Below, piece after piece: positions 29,121 through 39,009 of a stretch of 64,000 bases of DNA. The position numbers and the translations under genes are program-made. The notes under the pieces are model-generated. The model was given only the letters and a program-made list of their open reading frames with translations, made no database searches and had not been told where the DNA came from. Each line of letters begins with the position of its first letter. Within the stretch, counting starts at the first letter, position 1. Location: NCBI GenBank assembly GCA_977017575.1, contig CDRNVI010000065.1, positions 186,001-250,000 of the forward strand, in the 5' to 3' direction. The stretch is from Paramoeba atlantica. Taxonomy: Eukaryota > Discosea.

Positions 29121-30467
29121 TTACCTCCTTTTGAAGGACGGTCGTCTTTTTGATGGAGCTCCAAAGGAAAATCCGCCACCATCTGTCCCTATACTGGCTG
29201 CCTCACCGAATGTGGAACTTCCGAAGCCAGATGGTGAAGCAGTTGTACTCATAAAAGGGTTGTCCAATGTGGCGGGTGCGGGTGTCGCGGCTAATTCAAA
29301 GGACGTGGAAGCAAAGTTTTGACCGGTTGCTTCCGAAAAAGTGGTAGGCTGCGGAGCGGTTTGTCCGAACGCAAATGTAGTTGATACGACTTCACTTTGG
29401 TTTTCCGTTGCAAGGGGTGGCCGGATACTATCACTTGCAGCGAAAGGAAGAGCAGTGGAATTCGTTTTCTGTGCTTCGAAAGTTTCTCCGAACCCACGCT
29501 TAGTGTCGGAAGTCCAAGTTTTACTCTCAGTGATACCAAAAGTTGATTTTGGCGTATCTGTTTTTAAGGAATTGTTGCCAGATTTTTTTTCTGTAGCTTC
29601 GGAAAGAGATTCCCACGCATTTCCAGCGGGCAAAGTATATTCCTTGGTGGTGATATTATTTGACAGCTGTAAATCTACGTCAGGGTTCCGCACGACTGCA
29701 CCTTGTTTAACATCGTGTTGCGTAGAGCAAATGGAAAATGGCTTAGTATCCGGTAATTTATTATTGGTGGATTCTAATGAATGATCAGGAGTGGACGCCT
29801 TCGAAGCATTTTCTTTTACTGTGGTTTTCTGGGTAAGTGCACCAATCATCGAACGCATCTCGCTGACATTGTCCTTCAACTCATCAATTTTCTTTACAAG
29901 AGGAGTTATTTGTTTTCCAAGCTCTCCGCGTATGCATTCAAGTAGACTTGATTCCTGGTCTAAATCAGGAGTTAAACACTTTACCTCGTTGGGAGCTTCT
30001 TGTTTCGCATTTATTCCAATTTTTTCCCTGATAATACCTGCAACCTCGCTCGCTAGATGCTGAGAAATTCTTTCCGAAAGTGAATCTCTCAAAGAAAGAA
30101 GTTGCCGCTCCGAATTCGACAGAAAGCCGTTGTGCTCGGGTGCGTATATATCCACCACTTTTTTTGAACTGCTTCCCACGGGAAGTGAAGATGAGTGCGC
30201 TGTTTGCAGAGGCGTAGTGAACGTGATATCAGACGCCATCTGAACTATTGACTTACTTCCCTTTTCCTCTACATACCCTGAACCAATATTACCTGATTCC
30301 ATTTCTTTCCTTTGACGTTTCGCTGAAGTTTCTCCGACGTTAACCCTTGGCGTTGCGGGATAGAAAACTACAGTCATTATAAAAATAATAATGATTAAAA
30401 ATGTAATTAGTGCACCTAGGGAATATCTCACGGATATGCAAACACAATCTTTAAAAGGAGAACCCAT
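29121..30467 (-). CDS. Membrane-anchored FG-repeat protein, possible nucleoporin
   Basis: 448 residues. There is one strong membrane segment near the N-terminus (about 16-36, LGALITFLIIIIFIMTVVFY), followed by a Ser/Thr-rich low-complexity body and a predicted helical middle. The C-terminal third carries FG dipeptides: FAFGQTAPQ, SGFGSSTFGEA and GGFSFGAPSKRRPSFKRR at the end. A membrane span followed by a disordered tail with C-terminal FG repeats is the layout of the pore-membrane nucleoporin POM121. Sequence identity to POM121 is not evident and the FG count is low (about five), so the call is architectural. A basic KRQRK stretch after the span could be a nuclear signal. Confidence 0.5.
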   Translation of the reverse strand: MGSPFKDCVCISVRYSLGALITFLIIIIFIMTVVFYPATPRVNVGETSAKRQRKEMESGNIGSGYVEEKGSKSIVQMASDITFTTPLQTAHSSSLPVGSSSKKVVDIYAPEHNGFLSNSERQLLSLRDSLSERISQHLASEVAGIIREKIGINAKQEAPNEVKCLTPDLDQESSLLECIRGELGKQITPLVKKIDELKDNVSEMRSMIGALTQKTTVKENASKASTPDHSLESTNNKLPDTKPFSICSTQHDVKQGAVVRNPDVDLQLSNNITTKEYTLPAGNAWESLSEATEKKSGNNSLKTDTPKSTFGITESKTWTSDTKRGFGETFEAQKTNSTALPFAASDSIRPPLATENQSEVVSTTFAFGQTAPQPTTFSEATGQNFASTSFELAATPAPATLDNPFMSTTASPSGFGSSTFGEAASIGTDGGGFSFGAPSKRRPSFKRR

Positions 30468-30728
30468 TTACTCTACATGACGATTTGAAAAAAATACATT
30501 TTATTTAATATTGAATAAAAGCAGCTACATTTGTTTGGTCTGTAGACAAAAGTCAGGCAACATACATTTTACTTAACGTAACATTCCACCCAACATTTCC
30601 CATTCAGTATCCTGTTCCGGGGTAACAGTTCCCCAAAAAGATGAAACACTTCCTAATAAAAGAAGTGACAAAAACGTCTTGTACGTGGAGGAGAAATATC
30701 AGGATATCACTGGCAAGAACACCTTGCG

Positions 30729-31925
30729 TCAAACGTTGGCTCGCCTCATTTTCTGTCCATCAAATTTTCTGACTGATCTCGTGGATAAAAACGATAAAAT
30801 ATAGTTGCCCAATAAGCCCAAACGCAAATTCCACTCTATGAGAACTGACCAGCTGTTCTTTACAACACCACGTTGAATGGCATCAAGCCTTTCTAAGAGT
30901 TCCAAGGCAAGCCCTCCCTCGTGACAGGGAGCTATCGTGTACCTTTCATCGTTGTAGCATATACAATCGACGGAAGTAATCAGTGCGGCTGTTCCACACC
31001 CAATGACTTCTCGAAGGACACCTGAGCGATGGTGTGCGAGAAGTTCTTCAATGGTAATACTGCGCTCCTCGACGAGTACACTAGGAAAAGAAGACAGTAA
31101 CTGGAGAATGGAGTCCCGGGTAACCCCAGGAACAATCGTGTCTAGTATCGGGGAGGTCACCACAATACGATTCGAGCCGTGCTCTCCTTCACGAAGAACA
31201 AACAACAAATTCATCGAGCCGGCTTCTGTGCAGGTACGATTCGGGCCAAGCCACAGTACTTGGCTGCAACCGTTACGTTCTGCCAGTTTTTGCACATAAA
31301 TCGTCGGTCCGTAGTTGGCCGCGAGTTTGTGACTTCCCGCGCCCCCGGGCCAGGACCGAATATGCTCCTCCGCCACCAGAAGAGAAATCGGACGCGTACC
31401 GGAGTTATAGTACGGCCCCACGGGGCTCAGCAGCAAGAAGAGCTTCGCGCTGGACGGGATCCCTAGCCCGAGCGTGGGGTCGGTGCTGATCAGTGTCGGG
31501 CGCACGTACAGCGTGCAGCCCTCACGCTGTGGCATCCAGGACTGGTCCCGGCGGACAGCGATTTTGATCAGCTCCACCAACTCGGTCTCGTCAAACCCCG
31601 GTAGCGTGAGACGTAGAGCGCTGCGAAGAAACCGGGCAGCGTGCATGTCAGGACGGAACAGGCGCAGTCCCCCTGTGGGGTCGCGATACACTTTCATCCC
31701 CTCAAAGCAAGACAGCGCGTAGTGAAGCCCACTGCAGCTGTAGGACAGAAGAAGTTTCTTCTGTGTTTTCCGAAAGTAGGGCTTTCCCCAGCCCTGGCTT
31801 GCGGTCCAGTCTACCTGGAGCACATTAGGCGTCAGAATGGCTCCGAATTTCAGATCCTCCGGCAGTGGAGTTCGAGGCGGGGGACAAGGAGGTTTTTTCG
31901 GTGTCTCTGAGGCTCTGAATGTCAT
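30729..31925 (-). CDS. BCAT: Branched-chain amino-acid aminotransferase
   Basis: PLP enzyme of fold type IV that interconverts Leu, Ile and Val with their 2-oxo acids. Family motifs in order: SCFEGMKVYR; LRLFRPDMHAARFLRSALRL; TLYVRPTLISTDPTLG; the PLP-binding Lys in GSHKLAANYGP; CTEAGSMNLLFVL; and VPGVTRDSIL. The C-terminal GCGTAALI box is also present. The frame opens at 31943; the ATG at 31925 (MTFRASETPKK) is also possible, and I see no strong targeting peptide, so a cytosolic location is as likely as a mitochondrial one. About 400 residues is the normal length. The middle of the gene is GC-rich. Confidence 0.93.
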   Translation of the reverse strand: MTFRASETPKKPPCPPPRTPLPEDLKFGAILTPNVLQVDWTASQGWGKPYFRKTQKKLLLSYSCSGLHYALSCFEGMKVYRDPTGGLRLFRPDMHAARFLRSALRLTLPGFDETELVELIKIAVRRDQSWMPQREGCTLYVRPTLISTDPTLGLGIPSSAKLFLLLSPVGPYYNSGTRPISLLVAEEHIRSWPGGAGSHKLAANYGPTIYVQKLAERNGCSQVLWLGPNRTCTEAGSMNLLFVLREGEHGSNRIVVTSPILDTIVPGVTRDSILQLLSSFPSVLVEERSITIEELLAHHRSGVLREVIGCGTAALITSVDCICYNDERYTIAPCHEGGLALELLERLDAIQRGVVKNSWSVLIEWNLRLGLLGNYILSFLSTRSVRKFDGQKMRRANV

Positions 31926-31943
31926 GAGGTAAGGGGTGAGCAA

Positions 31944-32512
31944 GAAAGGTAAGACACGAATTACAGTGCTCGCAAAAATTAGTAAAGCTTTTAGTGCAAA
32001 ATAGTCAAAAAGTTCTACTAATTAAAAATTCACTAATTTTTGTTTTACTATTTTTTGCACTGCCCCCGAAAAAATTGCCAACTTGATAAAATCAATTTTT
32101 ACAGAAACGGTATTTCTATCATTTGAGTAGGTTGTCTACTCTAAGGTCGGCGTTAGTATCATCTACAAAATGGTAATGCTAAGGAAGACCGCGAGGAGGT
32201 CCCGACCATGCTTTCCCATGCTGAGTGTGTCAGGCTTCAGTGAAGCGTATTTTATGTAAACGGTATCTTTACCTCGAAGAAAATGCCCCCAAAAGGGATT
32301 GACTTTTGCCCCCTCCCATACAGTGTCCCTACATGAACATTCTACATGAGTATTCGAATAGCCAATTCTTTTGCTAATCTGTTAAGGACTCTGAAAACTT
32401 TTCGTAAAAAAGAATAGAATTCCGAAACAAAGAAAAAAAATAATGTAAGGTGTAAAACGTGAATTTTCCGAAGTGTTTAACTAATTAAAAATTTACTAAT
32501 TTTTGTTTTACA
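31944..32512. other. Repeat-derived spacer, including a hAT-like fragment
   Basis: No gene. CTAATTAAAAATT followed by ACTAATTTTTGTTTTAC occurs twice (near 32017 and near 32480). A mariner-like start ACAGTGCTCGCAAAAATTAG stands at about 31962. Bases 32155-32240 (GGAAGACC, GAGGTCCCGACC, then CCCATG) match the interior of the hAT element near 9905-9965, so part of this spacer descends from the same hAT family. Confidence 0.5.
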
Positions 32513-32721
32513 AATCCAGGTATAAAGGGGCGAGGGAGATACGAAGCAACATATGTAGCAGATTCCCACTGAAAAGAAATCGTATCTCCCTGCACGAGAA
32601 CTGCCTACCTATGCGCTTGCTAGCTTGGAGCCAACTTCGTGCAGGGAGATACGATTTCTTTTCAGTGGGAATTTGCTACATCTGTTGCTTCGTATCTCCC
32701 TCGACTCTATATACCTGGATT
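32513..32721. mobile_element. Foldback MITE of the GAGGGAGATAC family
   Basis: 209 bp made of two arms of about 85 bp that are near-perfect inverted copies. They start AATCCAGGTATA, then CGAGGGAGATACGAAGCAAC, and go inward to GAAATCGTATCTCCCTGCAC. The loop is about 40 bp. A target duplication is not clear. The subterminal GAGGGAGATAC motif links it to the elements at 8117 and 45766. Confidence 0.8.
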
Positions 32722-32827
32722 CTACAAAAATAGTTTCGTCGTATCAATCAGGAAAATTCGTGGGCATCATGGCAGTAAGAATTGACAAAACAATGCCAAT
32801 CTTCTTCTAAAAAGTAGTCAGCTGACT

Positions 32828-32936
32828 ACCCCTTGAAAAAGTGGCCAATTGGCCACCCCTTGAAAAAGTGGCCAGCTGGCCACCCCTTGAAAAAGTGGCC
32901 ACCTGGCCACCCCCTGAAAAAGTGACCAGCTGCCCT
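32828..32936. repeat. Tandem 28-bp repeat with GGCCAGCTGGCC palindromes
   Basis: Four units of the pattern CCCCTTGAAAAAGTGGCC + AATTGGCCA or AGCTGGCCA, each centred on a short palindrome. One more copy of the palindrome is seen near 33075. The short frame reading through it simply translates the repeat. Confidence 0.75.
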
Positions 32937-33716
32937 TTCATGCAGGAGGTGGGCAGCTTGCGACTTTTTTTGGACGTCGCGATTCATCTTACGCATACGA
33001 AATGCAAACTGCAGTTTTTGGTAGCCATCTGGCCAGTTTTCCAGGAAGTGACTAGCTCAAAATTGTTTCAGGGGGTGGCCAGCTGGCCAGTTTTTCATGG
33101 CCGATAAAATCGTACCTTTTTTTCGTTCATTTGTTATGCCGTCGACGAGTGAAATGCGTTTCAAAAAAAAGATATTTCTGGAAGTTAGTTAAGGAGCTCA
33201 AAAATATTCCCCAAACTTTGAAACAGCTGTAGTCTGTCAATTTGGGAACATAATCGAGGATCTTCGCGTTTTTTTCGGATTTGAAATGTCCGTTTCTGAG
33301 CCGCATTCCGAGTCTCATTTTTGGTAAAAGCGTTCTAAAAACCGTGGACTGTACTCGATTTTTTTCATTTTTGGAGAATTACAGAGATTGTGTTGATTGA
33401 TGAGCCATACCTCTGTTTTTAAAATTTCGAAAAAAATGTTTTTGTGCTCGTTTTATGCCGATTTTGGCCTCGTGGAATTAACCATAGTAAGCGAGTTAGA
33501 TACTCACCGTATCTCCCTCAATATTGTTACACAAATAATTGTGTGCACTGTAGTTCGTTTCCATGAAGGAAAATAGAAAACAGTGCTGAAGTTAAATAAA
33601 TAAAAACGTTGTAGGTTGTAATTTCGGTGCTCTACATTTTTTTGCCTCGCGTCTTATTTACCTTTCCACTATTTCGTAAGAGAATCTTTCTATTCTAACA
33701 TCTATGTCCGTAGTTT
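32937..33716. other. Spacer downstream of the SAPS-like gene
   Basis: No convincing gene. A 63-residue minus-strand frame at 33127-33318 has no domain. CGTATCTCCCTC near 33510 is an isolated motif of the GAGGGAGATAC foldback family. Confidence 0.45.
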
Positions 33717-34417
33717 CTAATAATTGAAAGCGTTGAAGACAGCAGGTGCCAACTCCTCATCAAAAATCTCTCTTGACGTATCAGGAGAGTCAGATACTCC
33801 ACCCAGTGGGGCTACGGACCCCAGTAGAGGACTGTGGCGCGCGGGGTAACTAGAACGTGGCGAGTGGTGACTTGATTGTGTAACCTCAGTGGAGTGAGGA
33901 AAAGGATTTAGAGTCCATAAATCTCTCCTAAGTGATACATCAACAGCATCGGGAGAGTCAAATCCTAACGTTGCATGTGGGTCTGTTCGAAGCAAATGTT
34001 CCTCGTCGGTATCAAGCACGTCGGTGTCTTGGTTCACATTAGGTATTCTGCTATCTTCGTTTTTCTGTATGGGACTGCCACTTGAAAATGGTTCTCCAAT
34101 GTGACTTTCAGCGTTTTTCGGAGATTGATGAGCAATTAACCCTTCTGAATCCCTCGAACTTACAGTTTTTCTGGGAGAACATATCCGCCCAAGTGGTTGT
34201 CTTTGAAGTGCAACCTGAGGGACCACTTGTGTGCAGAGAAAGTGTCCCCACTATACGTTCACTAGTAGTGAACCATTTTTCGACACCATTTTTCCATCAA
34301 GGAAGGGTGTCGCTCCCGAACACGGAAGGGAAATTCATCGAAATGTAACAAAGCCTCTAGTGTGAAGTCGCCTTTTTCCAATACTTTGTACAGACTATTC
34401 GCATCTTGAACCGCCAT
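33717..34417 (-). CDS. Short gene with a possible SAPS-like N-terminus, probably with one intron
   Basis: Two frames on the minus strand appear to belong together. The first (ATG at 34417, stop near 34262) reads MAVQDANSLYKVLEKGDFTL then EALLHFDEF and RERHPSLMEKW. This resembles the start of SAPS-domain subunits of PP6/Sit4 phosphatase (L..E..tLe.LLdedd....c...n..Ll.fl). The second (33717 to about 34215) is Ser/Pro-rich and disordered. A short intron from GTTCACT near 34270 to CCTCAG near 34212 would join them in frame, but its donor is non-consensus. A true SAPS protein would be several hundred residues longer, so this is either a truncated paralogue or an unrelated short protein. Confidence 0.35.
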
Positions 34418-34893
34418 GATTTGCACAAGGAACTTCAGTTCCCAAAGGGTTACGATAGAGAGACGAAATTACGCATTCATTGAAAGTGTACGAAGTAACA
34501 CTACCCTATTCAGAGTTCAAAAAGTTTTCTTATTCGCTTATTTTCTCTTCTTTCAAAAGAACCTTAAGCTATTTATCTTAATAGCTATTAACTTAATAAA
34601 ACAGTATTACTAAGCTCAAGAACCCTCCAAAAAATTTAGGTTGTCAATGAATTAATATTGTATCAATGTCCAGACTAAGTCTTTTATTAAGCTTAAAATT
34701 TATTTTCTCAGGATTACTTGGTAGCTTTTTCGGAAAGCTTAAAATATGGTTTACTGTGCCTGCATATCAGAATGCAATCCCAGCATCCTCGGAAAAAATA
34801 TTATACCTCGGCCACTCACAATGGTAGAACTCGAAATGCAATCTTAAAAACGATTGAAGCGAAGTGAAGAAGCGAGCTTTTAGAAGAGTATCT
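34418..34893. other. AT-rich spacer left of eIF4G
   Basis: This lies between the SAPS-like start and the eIF4G stop. I see only AT-rich sequence and no gene or repeat. Confidence 0.55.
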
Positions 34894-37800
34894 TTAAGGT
34901 ATAAGTTTTAGTAGATTTTTACACTCTGTGACTGTCTCTGTCGATATTATCTTGCTCTGCACCAAAATATCAGTAAGCACTTGTACGTCCTCTTTCATAT
35001 CTAAAGCGTGTGCAGAATGATTCAACTCAATTAGCAGTATTAATTCGTTTCGTGCTCTTTCTTTTACAGAACGACCGTCGGCGATAAAAGCGGCAAAATC
35101 CAATAACCGTGCACACATCTCCGATTCATATGAAATTTTTTCTTTTAGCATAAATGTAAAAAGAACGGAAGCGCATCGGCTGGCCCACAAAGCATCGTAA
35201 CGTTTTGAAGGAAAAACCCACTTCACTTTCCTTATAGCCTTGTACTCCTTAAGTGCGGACTCTTCAACATCTGCGTTGACTAATAATTCGAAGCTTTCAG
35301 GCCACTCCGCGACAGACATTGTTCGAAGATACGGAATATTTGTTACATCCTTTGCGATGCCAGTGATATCTGACGTGTCTGTTTTAAGATGAACAGCTTC
35401 AATGTAACCTTTTAAGTTCATGTCGGCTTCCCCGGCTTGTAGCACAATCTGTAAGGCGTCATTCCAATATCCCCTCAGAAGTAGCCCACTTTCTATAAGT
35501 GACGAAACGATCTCCGCAAAAGTCACCCAGAGCTTTGGCGCATCAGTATATTGCTCCCGAGAAATCCAATTTCGGATAACTGAGTTAAGAGCAATGGAAA
35601 GTTCTGATTTCGCGTCTGTATTTTTGAGGATCGATTTTGAGAAGCTTCCAAACGCACACCTCGCATCACCAAATCTTTGGACAGAGCTGCACAGCGTATC
35701 AATGCACTTTTGAAGGAAAAGGTTGTAGTCGTTAATTTTAAACACTTCCACGATTTCAATGGCATAAGGAATACTTTCCTGTAATGCCATCATAGCTTTC
35801 TCCTCGAGTTTTTGTGTAATCTGGTCGGTAGTCGCTGAGCCCAAATTCGAAAGTCTAGCGTTAATGTCGGGTGTATTGAGTACAGAATCCAAATCGGAAG
35901 ACGAGGACCTCGTTGGTAGTTTCATTGCCGAGAGATCCGATCGTTCGCTGGAGGTCCTCGACAGGACGCATCGGACGGCAGGAAAAGATTTCGCAGTGTT
36001 AGGCGCCAGTGGTGATACCATACGTTCAGCGTAGCTACCACGACTAGGGGATTCGTTCTCTCTTCGACTTCCGCGCAAGGAAGGCCGGGCATAGTTGCCC
36101 GTGGAGTGGGGCGGTACGGGCCGAGAAGCGGAGGAACTCATGACGGATTTCGACGAAATCTCTTGTGATGGCATAGCCTGGGAGTACGGACCATATGTTT
36201 TACTCAGCGCTGTGCTGGAAACTCCTGCCCAGTCACGTTGTCGAAGTTCCAATAAATTGAGAAGCTTAAATCGGACGCGAATGTTGGGATAGGTAGCGGA
36301 GAGTACACAAACATTCTCGAAGTAAATGTGCATATTCCCTACTTCCGACTCAGAGTTTTCAAGAAGCGGACCAATAGATTCCATCAGCTCACAAAAAAGG
36401 AGTAAAGAATTATCCCTCATTCTATCAGTAAGAGGACTAAAAAGCATTTTGTAAGAGATTTCATGCATAATGCCTTTCGCTATGAGTCGAAGTTTGAAAA
36501 GCTCACCTATAAATTTCACAGTTCCGACGGTGCGTTTCCAGTGGACTGGATCGTCCATTGCTGGGACCTCCTTGACCTCGCTAAGGGGATCGCTCTGCAC
36601 ATGAGAGCCGCTCATGAAGGCTTCTCTGCAATGTTCAAGGAGCTGTCGGCGAAACGTCGTAGATTGGTGTGTACTTTTGTCTGTCGGATCAGAGCGATCC
36701 TCCACCGCTTGTCTTTTCCAGTGTGCATAAATGTCCTGACAAAATTGTGCATAAAGAGGCGCAAAGGCTGTTTCGTTAATAGCTTTATCAAAGAACATGT
36801 TTACAACGTCCTTCATAAACTCGGGTTCTCGACATAGAGCATTAAATTTAGTATTTAGCAGTTCGGTGCATAGCGAACGGTAATTCGCTTCGGACAGCTT
36901 GTTTAATATGCTCTGGAGATGCTTTTTAGTTGCCTCAGATTCGGATTCTCGATTTCTATTGCGATGTGTAAAAGGATTCTCGGATTTGTTTGTGAATATA
37001 TCTCGTACACTGTGCGCTCTGTTTACCTCGGTTCCGAATATGATCGCATGCTCCTCGCGAGAAGGTTCGTGGTACACAAGAACATTATCTTTCATTTCAC
37101 GCTTGTTATACATTTCTATAGATTGTCTTACTTCAAGGACTCCGGGAAACGGAGGACATGTCTCGGGATTCCATGCTTTGCGATGTCGCAAGAACATCTC
37201 GAATATGGCATCCACTGGGGATACATCCGTACCTGCATTATGTGTCCTTTGTGCAGAGCTCGTTTGCTCTTCCACAAGATCCTGTGTATCGACTTCTTCC
37301 TTCGAGGATAATTGCGTTTCCTGAGCTGATAAGATATTAAGGTTAGCCATAGATTCTGAGATATCATCTGAGCTGGAGGGTGTAACGTCGTTGTTCTCTT
37401 CTTGTTTATGCTGTGAAACATCTTGTGTCCTTGAAGAATCCGTGATATCCCCCTCTTTTTCAGACCTTTCAGCTGAATCATGAGATATTTTTTCATCTTC
37501 CTTTTCCTCACCTCCGTGTTTTTCCTCCGCTGAGCTCGGAACACTATCCTTGGATAGTCCCGTTTCTTCCCCATCCAACGTCTTGTCCGTTTCCTCTGCC
37601 GAAACCCTTACTTCCTCCTCTTTATTGTGTTCCGAGGTCGCGACCCAGTCCTGCAGATCGTGACGTCTCCCACTGGCATCCGTGATAACGATATCCAAAA
37701 CAGGCTGCAGTGGTTCGCTCACAGGCGCCGGTACAGAAGCGCTTTCTAAAGAGGTGTCATCCTTGACCGGCATATCCCTATGATATGCCGGTGAGGGTTG

Positions 37801-38727
37801 GGGTATTCTCATCGGGGGGTAAAAAACCCCAGTAGTCCCGGGGTGTCGTATTTCTTCTGGGCCTCGAACCCCATAGGTCATGGCGTACCCTGCAGGGATC
37901 GCGTGCGTACCCCCGTAGGGGTCATGCGGAAAGTGATGGGAAGCGTAGTGAGGAGCGTAGTGCATGACAGGCTGCATCGCCGGTACAGAAGCGCTTTCTA
38001 AAGAGGTGTCATCCTTGACCGGCATATCCCTATGATATGCCGGTGAGGGTTGGGGTATTCTCATCGGGGGGTAAAAAACCCCAGTAGTCCCGGGGTGTCG
38101 TATTTCTTCTGGGCCTCGAACCCCATAGGTCATGGCGTACCCTGCAGGGATCGCGTGCGTACCCCCGTAGGGGTCATGCGGAAAGTGATGGGAAGCGTAG
38201 TGAGGAGCGTAGTGCATGACAGGCTGCATCGGCTGGGAGGCGTGCATGCGGGGAACCTCGGGGTGGGGATGGTCGTAGTAGCCAATCGGTTGGGGGTGCT
38301 GAGGGTGTCTGCGATCGACGAATGGTGGTGGGGGGTTGGTGTAGGTGGTTTCGGGATATCTCGCAGCTGGTCCGGTGGGTTCGTGTAGGACGGGTTTTCT
38401 GGGACGGCTGGAGAAAGGTGGTCCGGGTTGGGTTTCCGCTGTGCTCTTTCGTGCTCCGCTATCTACGACTTCTACTTTTTCTCCCTTGCCTGACTTCGGT
38501 TTCGGAGGAGGGTCACGTTGATTTGGACCTCGAACAGGGGGAATGGGCTTCCCTTGGGAGGCTCGGGAAGACTGTTCTACAAGTGCTGCTCGAGCAAGGT
38601 TTCCGATGTCATTCGGAGCCGAGACGGTTCGCGGAGGTATCGCGGAGTGTACGTTACGCGCCGGCGTGGGAGTAGCCATAGCCTTAGATCCCCGACCCCT
38701 TGTGCCACGTCCCCTGTCTGCAGACAT
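34894..38727 (-). CDS. EIF4G: Eukaryotic translation initiation factor 4G
   Basis: Scaffold of the cap-binding complex, which bridges eIF4E, eIF4A and the 43S complex. The N-terminal half is Pro/Arg/Gly-rich and disordered. The MIF4G domain follows (about residues 620-860 of the longest frame: NKLSEANYRSLCTELL, VGTVKFIGELFKLRLI, LLFCELMESIGPLL). Then come an RS-rich linker and an MA3-type helical region (ALQESIPYAIEIVEVFKIND). A further helical C-terminus is present. An 84-residue segment (from MQPVMHYAPHYASHHF on) is repeated twice in a row because of an exact DNA duplication. I do not see a canonical YxxxxL-phi eIF4E-binding motif. The frame opens at 38805; the ATG at 38727 (MSADRGRGTRG) is preferred because residues upstream look non-coding. 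Confidence 0.93.
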   Translation of the reverse strand: MSADRGRGTRGRGSKAMATPTPARNVHSAIPPRTVSAPNDIGNLARAALVEQSSRASQGKPIPPVRGPNQRDPPPKPKSGKGEKVEVVDSGARKSTAETQPGPPFSSRPRKPVLHEPTGPAARYPETTYTNPPPPFVDRRHPQHPQPIGYYDHPHPEVPRMHASQPMQPVMHYAPHYASHHFPHDPYGGTHAIPAGYAMTYGVRGPEEIRHPGTTGVFYPPMRIPQPSPAYHRDMPVKDDTSLESASVPAMQPVMHYAPHYASHHFPHDPYGGTHAIPAGYAMTYGVRGPEEIRHPGTTGVFYPPMRIPQPSPAYHRDMPVKDDTSLESASVPAPVSEPLQPVLDIVITDASGRRHDLQDWVATSEHNKEEEVRVSAEETDKTLDGEETGLSKDSVPSSAEEKHGGEEKEDEKISHDSAERSEKEGDITDSSRTQDVSQHKQEENNDVTPSSSDDISESMANLNILSAQETQLSSKEEVDTQDLVEEQTSSAQRTHNAGTDVSPVDAIFEMFLRHRKAWNPETCPPFPGVLEVRQSIEMYNKREMKDNVLVYHEPSREEHAIIFGTEVNRAHSVRDIFTNKSENPFTHRNRNRESESEATKKHLQSILNKLSEANYRSLCTELLNTKFNALCREPEFMKDVVNMFFDKAINETAFAPLYAQFCQDIYAHWKRQAVEDRSDPTDKSTHQSTTFRRQLLEHCREAFMSGSHVQSDPLSEVKEVPAMDDPVHWKRTVGTVKFIGELFKLRLIAKGIMHEISYKMLFSPLTDRMRDNSLLLFCELMESIGPLLENSESEVGNMHIYFENVCVLSATYPNIRVRFKLLNLLELRQRDWAGVSSTALSKTYGPYSQAMPSQEISSKSVMSSSASRPVPPHSTGNYARPSLRGSRRENESPSRGSYAERMVSPLAPNTAKSFPAVRCVLSRTSSERSDLSAMKLPTRSSSSDLDSVLNTPDINARLSNLGSATTDQITQKLEEKAMMALQESIPYAIEIVEVFKINDYNLFLQKCIDTLCSSVQRFGDARCAFGSFSKSILKNTDAKSELSIALNSVIRNWISREQYTDAPKLWVTFAEIVSSLIESGLLLRGYWNDALQIVLQAGEADMNLKGYIEAVHLKTDTSDITGIAKDVTNIPYLRTMSVAEWPESFELLVNADVEESALKEYKAIRKVKWVFPSKRYDALWASRCASVLFTFMLKEKISYESEMCARLLDFAAFIADGRSVKERARNELILLIELNHSAHALDMKEDVQVLTDILVQSKIISTETVTECKNLLKLIP
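37727..38230 (-). repeat. Exact 252-bp tandem duplication inside eIF4G
   Basis: Units 37727-37978 and 37979-38230 appear identical base for base and are a whole number of codons (84), so the reading frame is preserved. The repeated segment is Pro/Tyr/His-rich. No divergence between the copies is visible, so the duplication is very recent, or is maintained by conversion, or is an assembly artefact. Confidence 0.88.
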
Positions 38728-39009
38728 GTAGAAACGAGTCTTTTTAAAAGTAAAAGTCTTTAGTGGAATGTAGAATGTAAATGTAAATAAGGATGTACAA
38801 CGCAAAATTATCTATATGATTTGAGCGTTTCCAAAGGACAGTTTTCAGCAAAAAAGGTTGCTCAATAAGAGGGTTGAAAGCTGCGTCAAATCAAATGCTA
38901 CCCATATCCGATTTCGGATGCGCCGGATATCAAAAACAGTCTTAGATTTTGAGTAACCTCAGAGTACATACAAGCACATAATAGTTCGTGCGCTCCAGTA
39001 CAAAGCTAC

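Noticed and set aside
32841-33107. Frame reading WPPLEKVASWPPLEKV
   Set aside because: It is simply the translation of the 28-bp tandem repeat.
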